Source: Zoroaster sp. YZ-2022
Lineage: Eukaryota > Echinodermata > Asteroidea > Forcipulatida > Zoroasteridae
NCBI GenBank assembly: GCA_029582265.1
Contig: CM055834.1
Coordinates: 1,488,001-1,552,000 of the forward strand
Length of the DNA: 64,000 nt
Reading direction: 5' to 3'
Under the pieces are notes generated by a model, which did not search any database, was not told the DNA's origin, and saw only the letters and a list, made by a program, of their open reading frames with translations. A program made the translations under genes and the position numbers. Every line of letters begins with the position of its first letter. Position 1 is the first letter of the stretch. Positions 11,226 through 23,100 of this stretch are shown here, piece after piece.

Positions 11226-14200
11226 GCAGTACATGTATACATGAATGCCAAGGGACATGCATTGATCTCTGAGGCACCCAAAAAAGTCTCTGGTTTCTGG
11301 TCATAGGTCAGCTTCAAAATCGGTGCGGTGACGCGTTTTTTGTTGTTATTTTTTGGGGTAATCTTTTTTTTTTTTTTTGCCAACCAGACCAAATTTCCCT
11401 TACACAAAGTATGGTGACTAAGAGAGGCCTCACAATTCGGTCAAACGCTCATAACCCTATGTGAAAAAGTCGTTGAGAACACAGCATGGCAGAATTCCAA
11501 TCGATCCAGCAATTTTGGCTGCAATTGGACATCGTTTCATACCAAAAAAAATTAATAAATAAAAAAATTAAAAACGTCGTTTAAAGGATGATAAATTATT
11601 ATGTGTTCTGAGGTCTTTTGGTAATAAATTCCAGAGGTGAGGAGCAATATTTGGAAAAACTCTGTCTTCATACACATGACAGCATGCTGATTCAAATTTG
11701 TTTCGTTTTTCTTTATGATTCAACACTTGTGATATTTAGGTGTTCGGGTGTGTACCCGAAACACCTATTGTTTTTGTACGTTTTTTTAAAATTTTTTTAC
11801 TTCTTCTTCTTCTTCTTCTCCCCCCCGACGTATGTCCACAAAAAAACACATACTTGCAAACTTCACATGAACTTGAAACTTGGCATGTACTTAGAACTTA
11901 ACAAGTACAATGTAGATGAAACTCGAGTTGTGAGTGACCCCAATTTGACCTTACTTCCTGTCCAAACCGGAAGTCAAAGTTTAATATTTAAAAAAATCAT
12001 ATCTCAACAACCACAAGAGGTAAATTGACATTTTTGCACCATTGTATAGATTGTTAATTGTCGAAAAATATTTACAAAAACATGACCCAATTTGACCTTA
12101 CTTCCTGTCCAAACCGGAAGTCAAAGTTTAACATTTAAAAAAATCATATCTCAACAACCACAAGAGGTAAATTCAGAGTTTTTGCACCATTTTACAGATT
12201 GTTAATTGTCAAAAATATTTAAAAACATGACCCCAATTTGACCTTTACTTCCTGTCCAAACCGGAAGTCAAAGTTTAATATTATAAACTATCATATCTCA
12301 ACAACCACAAGAGGTAAATTCACAATTTTTGTACCATTGTACAGATCGTGAATTGTCAAAAAATATTTACAAAAAGGTGACCCCAATTTGACCTTACATC
12401 CTGTCCAAACCGGAAGTCAAAGTTTAATATTTAAAAAAATCATATCAACAACCACATTTAGTAAATTGACATTTTTGCACCATTGTATAGATTGTTAATT
12501 GTCGAAAAATATTTACACAAAGGTGACCCCAATTTTACCTTAATTCCTGTCCAAACCGGAAGTCAAAGTTTAATATTTAAAAAAATCATATCTCAACAAC
12601 CACAAGAGGTAAATTCACAAATTTTGTACCATTGTACAGATCGCTAATTGTCAAAATATATTTACAAAAAGATGACCCCAATTTGACCTTACTTCCTGTC
12701 CAAACCGGAAGTCAACGTTTAATATTTAAAAAGATCATATCTCAGCAACCACAAGAGGTAAATTCACAAATTTTGCACCATTGTACAGATCGTTAATTGT
12801 CACAAAATATTTAAACAAAATTGACCCCAATTTGACCTTACACCCTCCCGGACACCTAGAGTTTGTGTCAAGACAAACTCTGAATCTCTAGTTTCCTTTG
12901 ATTTTGTCAACATGAGATCATTACTTTGGCCTTCTATTGTCTGCTACGTAGGAAGACTCAGAACTACTAAATTGAAATATTCTATTCATTGTTTGGATTT
13001 AAAGTGTGTACAGTAATTAAAGTTGATTATTCTTTTAAAAAATGAGTAGTAATTTCATTAACTTTACATTCAAAACTAGACAACTGTCCATTTATGAAGG
13101 GTGGATAAGCTGTGTAGATAACAGTATCATTTTAACCCTATCCCCCTAGCTGTTTTGGCTAAGAACCTCCCTCAATTCGCCAAAATCCAATACCATGCAG
13201 TAACCCTACCACCCAACTGTTGGACATAGCTGGAATTGGGACACCCAGCCCCCATGTAAAGTATCCCTGTCTGGGTTAGGCCAAAAAAAAAAAGATGTTG
13301 AGTTGCCCTCCACCGACCGACCCAAAAGTGCTGAAATTTCGGGTCGGGTTTTTTTTTTTTCTTTTTTTTTTCCCGTCATTCATAGCCCTATTTATTAATG
13401 AAACTTACCAATTTTCTTTGTATAAAACATAATACGTTTGATTTGTGAAATTTTCCACTTTTTTACCGGTAAATTTACCGGTACCCAAGACTCAATCTAT
13501 ATGTTTTCGAATCGAATGGCCCCCTCACATGTTTTCCACTGGTTTCGCGCACTGTTTTGTATGTCAACGATTGCGACTCAATCTACACGTTTTCCAATCG
13601 AATGGCCCCCTCATGTTTTCCACTGGCTTCGCGCACTGTTTTGTATGTCAACGATTGCGACTCAATCTACACGTTTTCCAATCGAATGGCCCCCTCACAT
13701 GTTTTCCACTGGCTTCGCGCACTGTTTTGTACGTCAACGATTGCGACTCAATCTACACGTTTTCAAATCAAATGGCCCTCACACGTTGTGCAATGGCTCC
13801 CCGCACTGTACGTGTGTCAATGATTGCGACTCGATCTACACGTTTTCAAATCGAATGGCCACTCACATGTTGCATGTTGAGCATTGCACGCAATATGGAT
13901 GAATTTGCTGTGTCAATCACAGCGAAAAGTACAACAAAAATGCTTGGGATACTTTTATTCTGAAGCAAAATTCCTTGCTGATAGGTATACAAATGAAAAA
14001 CATGGTATGTGGTTTCAGTTCCAATGCATTTCAATCTTAAAATGACAGTCAAGGAGAAAAAAGAAAAAAAAAATCCCGACCGACCGACCCCTTCAAATAT
14101 TTTCACTGGAGGGCAACTCAACAATTTTTATTTTTTTTGCCTTATACAGTACCGAGTCCATCAAAATACAACACCATGCAGTAACACTACCACCCAACTG

Positions 14201-17200
14201 TTGGACTTAGCTGGAATTGGGACACCTGGCCCCATGTAAAGTATCCCTGTCTGGGCTATACAGTACACAGTCCATCAAAATACAACACCATGCAGTAACA
14301 CTACCACCCAACTGTTGGACTTAGCTGGAATTGGGACACCCAGCCCCATGTAAAGTATCCCTGTCTGGGCTATACAGTACACAGTCCATCAAAATCCAAC
14401 AAACCCCGCTGTTGGAGTTTGAATGGTTTGGGGGTGGTTTAGGGTTAATACAGTTTAGATGCACTCACCACACACTACCATTTAGCAAGCGTTACACATG
14501 CTGGCATAGTACCTTTTATCATTCAAACTATTTGAATGTTATCGAATGATCAATCAACAGGAGGATTAAATCTGTCCTTTTCACAAATCAGAACCTGTGT
14601 ATCCCATTGCACTTCACTAAGGTTTGTTTGCATTGTAATTTTGTTTCTTCTTTTCTTGCAGAATTGCCACAACGACTGGATATTTGCCATTGCGTGGCTG
14701 GATGACCAGTATTTTGTAACAGGTAAAAAGCTGTTATAATGTTTTAAATGGAAGCGATGTGCTTAAGGATGTGGGAAATGGTAAAAAAAAACACCTTTGA
14801 ACCTGTTTTGTATGTTCATTAACCGTAACTCCCTCGACATTTTGGCTAGAAACCATCCCAAATCCGCCAAAATCCATCAGCATGCAGTAAAAAGGTACCC
14901 CCAATTAGTGGACTTGGATGGAATTGGTACAGTAGCAAATGCAAAGCATCCATGGCTTGGCTATACACAGTCACTGAATCCAACAAAAGCAGCCGGTGGA
15001 GTTTTGATGGATTTGGGTACACATGGCTACATGCTCTAGTCGCTGGGCTATTCGCACCGTGCATGAGTCGTTGAGGGCACATGTTGTTAGATCACTGTGG
15101 GCGAAAGGGCAGCGATAGTGCGTCGCATTTGGCGTATTTTGCAATTGATGTGCGTACGCGTGGAATATCTCTAGTGATCATTGGCTGATAGAAGTACATG
15201 CATGTGTATTATCATAACATATGCACATAAAGTGTACGCACAACGCTCAAACGACGCCAAAGTGGCTATCATCAAGACACCGGGTGCAAGTTCACCGCTA
15301 GAGGGCCACGATGTGCACTGAGTGAAAAGAGTGTGGAGTAATGAATCCCCCCAAATCGAGCAAAATCAGGTGGTGGATTTTGATGGATTTGGGGTAGTTA
15401 GGGTTAATAATAAAGTACATTGTACCTTCACATCTCTATATATTCAACATGTTGGTGGACAAATGCAATTCTCCAGTTGTAAAAGTTTGTCAAACTTCTG
15501 AGACCAACACATTTTGCAAACAATAGACTCTGAAGAGAGAATTACAGAAAAGTTTGGTAAATTTATTTCCCTTTTCTATTTATAGGATCTAGAGATTCAA
15601 GTATAGCGCTGTGGTCAACGACCGAAACTTGCCTCAGCAAGGAAAAGAGCATATCGCAAAGTGTCCACCTGTCCAAGAGACGATCGTCTTCCGCACACCA
15701 TCAATTTGAGGACGGGGAGTTGTCAGAAAGGCCCGTTTCCCACCACAGCCCGGGCGAGGACAGTGCATACAGTTCAGCTGAAGACGTGTCCAAGCATGTG
15801 TGTCTCAAGGATGTTGCGCGCAAGTACTGTCAGAACAAGGACAAAGTAAGGGCCCTGCAGGTGAATGAGTTCAAGAAGGTAGGTCTGGAGTTTGTTTCAG
15901 TTGATTAGATTTTGGCTTTGTTTTTGGTACGATTGTGGCATTTTATATGATTTGATTGATGCAAAAGATTTCCATGGCCAAGCGGTTAAGTGCATCGGAC
16001 TTGTGTTCTGACGGGCGAGTCGTCAGAATGTGGGTTCGAATCCTGACCGCAAACGTGGCGCTTGTGTCCCTGAGCAAGACACTTAACTATAATTGCTTCT
16101 CTTCACCCAGGAGTATAAATGGGGGACCTGTGAGGGCAGAGATGGTAATTGTGTTTGATTAAGCTGCATTGTGCTACACATTTGGCAGCATGGGCTGCAT
16201 ACTCCCCAGGGAGTTGAGAAGGTTCTAGGAATGATATAATTGGCCCGATGACAGGGGTAATAATGTTCATGCGCCATGAGCGTCAAACTTGGCGGATGCC
16301 GGCGCAATGTAAGTGTCCATTATTATTATTAGGTGTTCGGGCATGTGCCCGAAACACCTATTGTTTTTGTACGTTTTTTTTTTTTACACTTCTTCTTCTT
16401 CTTCTCCCCGACGTCTGTCCGCAAAAAAACACATACTTGCAAACTTCACATGAACTTGAAACTTGACATGTACTTAGAACTTAACAAGTAGATGAAACAC
16501 GAGTTGTGAGTGACCCCAATTTGACCTTACTTCCTGTCCAAACCGGAAGTCAAAGTTTAATATTTAAAAAAATCATATCTCAACAACCACAAGAGATAAA
16601 TTTACAATTCTTTCACCATTGTACAGATCGTTAATTGTCAAAAAATCTTTACAAAAAGGTGACCCCAATTTGACCTTTACTTCCTGTCCAAACCGGAAGT
16701 CAAAGTTTAATATTTAAAAAAATCATATTTCAACAACCACAAGAGGTAAATTCACAATTTTTGTACCATTGTACAGGTCGTTAATTGTCAAAAAATATTT
16801 ACAAAAAGTTGACCCCAATTTGACCTTACTTTCTGTCCAAACCGGAAGTCAAAGTTTAATATTTAAAAAAAATCATATCTCAACAACCACAAGAGGTAAA
16901 TTGACATTTTTTGCACCATTGTATAGATTGTTAATTATCAAAAAATATTTACACAAAGGTGACCCCAATTTGACCTTACTTCCTGTCCAAACCGGAAGTC
17001 AAAGTTTAATATTTAAAAAATCATATCTCAACAACCACAAGAGTTAAATTCACAATTTTTGTACCATTGTACAGACCGTTAATTGTCAAAAGATATTTAC
17101 AAAAAGATGACCCCAATTTGACCTTACTTCCTGTCCAAACCAGAAGTCAAAGTTTAACATTTAAAAAAATCATCTCAACAACCACAAGAGGTAAATTCAC

Positions 17201-20067
17201 AATTTTTGTACCATTGTACAGATCGTTAATTGTCAAAATATATTTACAAAAAGATGACCCCAATTTGACCTTACTTCCTGTCCAAACCGGAAGTCAAAGT
17301 TTAATATTTAAAAAAATCATATCTCAACAACCACAAGAGGTCAATTCACAATTTTTGTACCATTGTACAGATCGTTAATTGTCAAAACAATTTTACACAA
17401 AGGTGACCCCAATTTGACCTTGACTTCCTGTCTAAACCGGAAGTCAAAGTTTAATATTTAAAACAAAATCTTCCACAAGTGGTAAATTCACAATATTTGC
17501 ACCATTGTACAGATCGTTAGTTGTCAACACAATTTTACACAATGGTGACCCCAATTTGACCTTTACTTCCTCCCGAACACCTAGAGTTTGTGTAAACAAA
17601 CTCGAATCTCTAGTTTATTATTATTTTTCTCAATCTTTGGTGGTATGGTTTGTTTTAAGGGAGTGCACACTCAGAAAAGGAACTGAAAGAAAATATTACG
17701 TTAACCCTCCTACTATAGCTGCACTTTAGTGGCAGGTGGCTATAGAGGTCAAAATCAGTCAACTGCCTGTTTTGACTGTTGACACAAATGTGCACACAGG
17801 GGCATTTTTGACTGGTTTTTACCATCATTTTGTCCAACCTGAACAATGCCAGACAATGCTTTTTACCAGTCAAAAACGGTTTAACCTGTAAATGTACTTA
17901 CTACACTTAAGGTTTGACATTGTTCGACTTTTAAGTGCACTAGATATACCTCAGCAAGTATATCAACATTTTGACTGATTTTGACCCTTGTAGTTACAGG
18001 AGGGTTAAAGCTTCCTTGGTTGGTAATGGAAGCTTAACCGCCTTCTGTGACTACAAGGGTCAAAGTCAGTCAAAATGTTGATATACTTGCCAAGGTATAT
18101 CTAGTGCACTTAAAAGTCCAACACTGTCAAGCCTTGCGTATTATAAGTACATTTACATGTCAAATTGAGTCGACCATTTTTGACTGGTAAAAGCATTGTC
18201 TGGTATTGGTGAGGGTGGTCAAAATGACAGTCAAAACCAGTCAAAAATGCCCCTGTCTGCACATTTGCGTCAACAGTCAAAACAGGCAGTTGGCTGGTTT
18301 TGACCATTATAACTACTTGCCCCTAACCCTAACTCCCTAGGCCCATTTGCTTACACATAACCTGAATCCGCCAAAATCCTTCAGTAGTAAAGCAAGCACA
18401 TGACATGTATGCACACATGTGTTTCTAATCTGTGATACATGTACATGGCCACTCTCACTGTTTTCTGTTAACGACACAAATGAAATAAGCTGGTTGGTTT
18501 CTGTTCATATCTCTTCATTCTTGAAGCACTGGAGAAATCAACACATTTCATGAAGAGAAAGTTTTTGGTAGCACCATGGAATATCTCTTCAGGTTGAAGA
18601 AGTGTGTGGCTCTGAGAAGAACCTGTGGTTTGACAACTCGCCATTCCGAGCAATATACTGTGCTCGAAACGTTCAGTTGTCAAACGACACACTTTAACCC
18701 TAGCCATGCTATATGCAACAGGATGCAACAGTTGTAAAATTCCGATGGGCGTTGTTGCATTCAGCAGCCAGTACTGATGACTCAATCTGTTGTATCTTGT
18801 TGCATTCAGCACTGGACAGTGTTTGTATAGCAAATAGTCTGTGTTGTATCTTCAGCATTACCCTGCTCAATGCAACAAGATTCCCTTGTTGTATGTTGTT
18901 GTAGACAGCACTGTGCTTGAAAAACCACAGTCCAATTTACTGAACCCTTCACTGCTAAGTGCAACAAGATCCACATATGGATCTTGTTGCACCTAGCAGG
19001 CTTCGAACATTGACCACTGTTGTATGTTGTTGCATTCAGCAGGGTGATAAGAAAGTTACCCTAGCATGGTTAGGGTTAATAACAACTTATTAGAGTGTAA
19101 CACGGTGCTTCTGCAAACTTCAGGGATCGAAATTAACTTGAATTTTATGGTAGCCCACAGGACTAGTTATGTCAAAGTTTTACTAGTCCTTCTCATTTTT
19201 TCAGTAGTCCTGAAAAAAGGTGAAAATGTGTATTTTGTTTTTGCATATAGTATAAATTAATTTTATATTTCATTTTTTTCACGAGCCCAAACCCCCGCAG
19301 CTGGTAGTCCCGCTGCTAAAACCACTAGCCTCGGACTAGTGGATTAGTGTAAATTCCGACCCCTGAGCTTTCTCTTACTGTTCTTCCACCCGAACAATAT
19401 TTCAGATCTTTCTAAAACAATTTCATTGGCGTAACAGGATCTGGCGGTGCTCACATCAAACGGATTCATCTACACCATCGACATGGAGACATTCGAACAG
19501 CTCGAGGTGGAGCACCTGAACTACTGCAAGGAGAATGTCTGCATCGCCCTGTCCCGTGACTACTCCCTGTACGCCGTGGGTTCACAGTCTCACGTGACCT
19601 TCCTAGATCCACATTCCATGAAGACCATCACGTCCATTAGCTCCAAAGAAAGAGGAAGTGGTAAGGTTGTATTATGAGAGCTGCTTCACCAAGTCTGCCT
19701 GTTAACAGAGTATAAGCACGGGGTGCCGTGGTTCGAGCGGTTAAGTGCATTGGACTTGTGTTCTGATGGCTGTGTCGTCAGATTGTGGGTTCGAATCCTG
19801 CCCATGACCGTGGCACTTGTGTCCTTGAGCAAGGCACTTTACTGTAATTGCTTCTCTCCACCCAGGAGTATAAATGGGTACCTGTGAGGGTAGAGGTGGT
19901 AATTGTGTTTGATTAGCCCTGTAGCACCAAAAATGGTTGCACATAATGGGCTGTATACTCCCCAGGGAACTGAGAAAGATTACAGGAATGATATTGGCCC
20001 AGTGACCAGTGGAAATAATGTAAAGCGCATTGGGACATTATGTGAAATGTGCTATATAAGAATGAAA

Positions 20068-20163
<96 letters not shown>

Positions 20164-23100
20164 ATAGGGCGTCCAAATATGTTATTCTTTGAAAAATAGG
20201 GTGCCCAAATATTTAACTTTCATTGCTTTTGCATGTATTTTACCAATAAAACAGAGTGTCCATTTAGCAAACAGGGCATCTATAAGACACTCATGGGTAT
20301 TGCTGGCTAACACTAGCTGTTAATAATCCTTAAGTTCGCTTTGACGTCACCAGTGGGGGGGGGGGGGCCGTGGCCGAGCGGTTTAGTGCATCGGACTTGT
20401 GTTCTGATGGCGGAGTCGTCAGAATGTGGATTCGAATCCTGGCCGCGAACGTGGTGCTTGTGTCCCTGAGCGAGACACTTGACTAGAATTGCTTCTCTTC
20501 ACTCAGGAGTATAAATGGGGGACCTTTGAGGGCAGAGATGGTAATTGTGTTTGATTAAGCTGCATTGTGCTACACATTTGGCAGCATGGGCTGCATACTC
20601 CCCAGGGAGTTGAGATGGTTCTAGGAATGATATAACTGGCCCGATGACAGGGGTAATAATGTTCATGTGCCATGAGCGTTAAACTTGGCGGATACCGGCG
20701 CAATATAAGTGTCTATTATTATTTTGTGAATAATAACATTAATAATAATAATAATGTGGACTTATATAGCGCACGTATCCACCAAACTGGTGCTCAAGGC
20801 ACATTATATTATTACCCCTGCTCATCAGGCGCATAAATCATTCCTGAAACCATCTCAGCTCCCCGGGGAGTATACAGCTCAATTGCTGCCATTACAGCGC
20901 ATATAGGGCTAATCAAACACAACAATCAACTCTGCCCTCACAGGTACCCATTTACTCCTGGGCGGAGAGAAGCAATTATGGTAAAGTGTCTTGCTCAAGG
21001 ACACAAGTACCACGGTCGCGGTCGGGATTCGAACCCACATTCTGACGACTCAGCCATCAGAACACAAATCCGATGCACTAAACCGCTCGGCCATGGCACT
21101 CCAGAAATGAACAGCGTGCATGGCACAATGGGTCAGTGATTTACACAGAAAGTCACAGGAAAAGTCGAGAAAGCTAGATCTCCAAAAAGCTTTAGGACAT
21201 CTGTTTTCTGAATTATATTTTCCCACCTTTTTTTTTCTTCATAGGTGTCCGTTCGCTGAGCTTCAGGGAGGAAATCGTGACAATAGGGACAGGCAAGGGG
21301 TCTATACGCTTCTTTGATATCCGCGGGGGTCGGTATCTCCCAGCTGAAGCGCAGCCGAAGAAAGAACATGTTCTCAAAACTGGACCTGGACACTTGGTAG
21401 GTTACATTATAAGTTGTAAATTTGAAGCCATCTTCTTGGACTATAGAAAATAAACTTCACGACTGGGCTTGGCGTTTTCCGATTAATTTGCGAAACGTGT
21501 ACACGTTTTGACACAGACTGTGTATGCGTGTCAACGAATATTGTTATCACAAATAAACGGCATGATGCAGACGGATTGTTCGTATTTAAAATGGAAAATA
21601 ATCCAGAATACGGCAATACGGATTTAGAACAACAAAAATAGTACATATTAAAAATTCCAAGCTTGGCACAAAACATCCTCCGAAATATTGTATTAAAATT
21701 AAAAACAAATTATTGATCAGTTGGGAATCGTGATATAATAATAGCGGCCCACTGGTCGCACTTAGTGAAATAAAATAAATTTAAAAAAAAAGACCGGCCA
21801 AATATCGTGGAAATGGATGGTTCCATTTTTTAAATGCAGGACTTGTTTACACGTTTCGTGAATTTGAAAACGTTTAGTGGATTTATTTTCGTGTATATGC
21901 GTAAACATCCCAACCCTACTTGGGAATCAAGAATTGTTTTAATTTCCAGATGAATAAGATTTGTGATGTAAATTAACCCTCCTACTCTTGCTGCACTTTA
22001 GTGGGAGGTTTCTATAGCCAGGTCAAAACCAGTCAACTGCTTGTTTTTGACTGTTGACCCAGTTTTTACAGTCATTTTGACCACCCTGAACAATACCAGA
22101 CAATGTTTTTACCAGTCAAAAACGGTCGACTCATTTTGAACTGTAAATGTACTTATTGCACGTAAGGTTTGACAGTGTTTGACTTTTAAGTGCACTAGAT
22201 ATACCTTGGCAAGTATATCAAAATTTTGACCCTTGTAGTAGTAGGAGGGTTAAGAATTATATATCAAAATATCAGATGTTATAGTTTCTTGTCATTAGAC
22301 CAGTGTATATTTTATGGCCAGCCTAGTTTGACCTTTGAGGCTGCTTTGTAAACATGTGATGTCATTGGTCACATCGTCTATAGACTGATCCGGCAACCGC
22401 TGTTTTCCGCCATTACTGCGGTGGTGCCACACTGCACGCGCGCATCACTCGCATTCTTAAATACGCGGTACGCTAGCGTTTCGTCAAATATAGTGCCCAG
22501 ATATTGGCTGAAGAAGCACTGGATTGCGTAGAAAACAAACGCTTGATGCAGAATATAGGTGTCACCGCAGCAATCCAGTGCTTCTTCAGCCAATATCTGG
22601 GCACTATATTTGACGAAACGCTAGCGTACCGCATATTTAAGAATGCGAGTGATGCGCGCGTGCAGTGTGGCACCACCGCAGTAATGGCGGAAAACAGCGG
22701 TCGCCCAGTGAACTGGTCGATGGATTAGTCTATAAAATCTAACCCCTGAAAGATTCAGCTGTTATTGTTACGAGAAATAGTAAAATGCATTCAGATTGTG
22801 ACATAAAAAATTATAATGAAAATTGATACCGTCATCAGTGTTAATCAAATTAAGTTTCACATTAAAATTTGACGATTTTGCTATTTTTACCAATCCTATA
22901 GCTTACCTTTTAAGAACACATTAACCCTCCTACTATTACAAGGGTCAAAATATTGATATACTTGCCAAGCTATATCTAGTGACCCTCATAGTGACTTCTG
23001 CTGAGGACGATCAGAGCATACTGATCGAAACGTCGAGTTGTACCTCCAGTTCTTTTCAGAACTAATTACTACTCAATTAAGCATTTCACATGGTGTCACC

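Larger units (their letters stand above)
13135..14455. mobile_element. TTAACCC-family repeat broken by another inverted-repeat element
   Basis: Family sequence (CCCTATCCCCCTAGC... CACCCAACTGTTGGAC... GTATCCCTGTCTGGG) is interrupted at about 13285 and resumes at about 14140 (TATACAGTAC). From there the block TGCAGTAACACTACCACCCA...CTGTCTGGGC is tandemly duplicated (about 14177 and 14292). Confidence 0.55.

Noticed and set aside
10975..11407. Lysine-run open frames on the minus strand
   Set aside because: Translation of T runs opposite DCAF12 exon 2 and the adjacent MITE.
13438..13963. Overlapping open frames of 88-172 codons with repeated peptide
   Set aside because: They follow an 85-bp tandem repeat, which stays open in several frames; no family resemblance and no start or splice context.
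16769..17378. Open frames reading [17 protein letters not shown] repeatedly
   Set aside because: Translation of the Helentron-like minisatellite; the unit is noncoding in the other copies.
22378..22728. Three similar open frames ([24 protein letters not shown])
   Set aside because: Reflections of the two palindrome arms.
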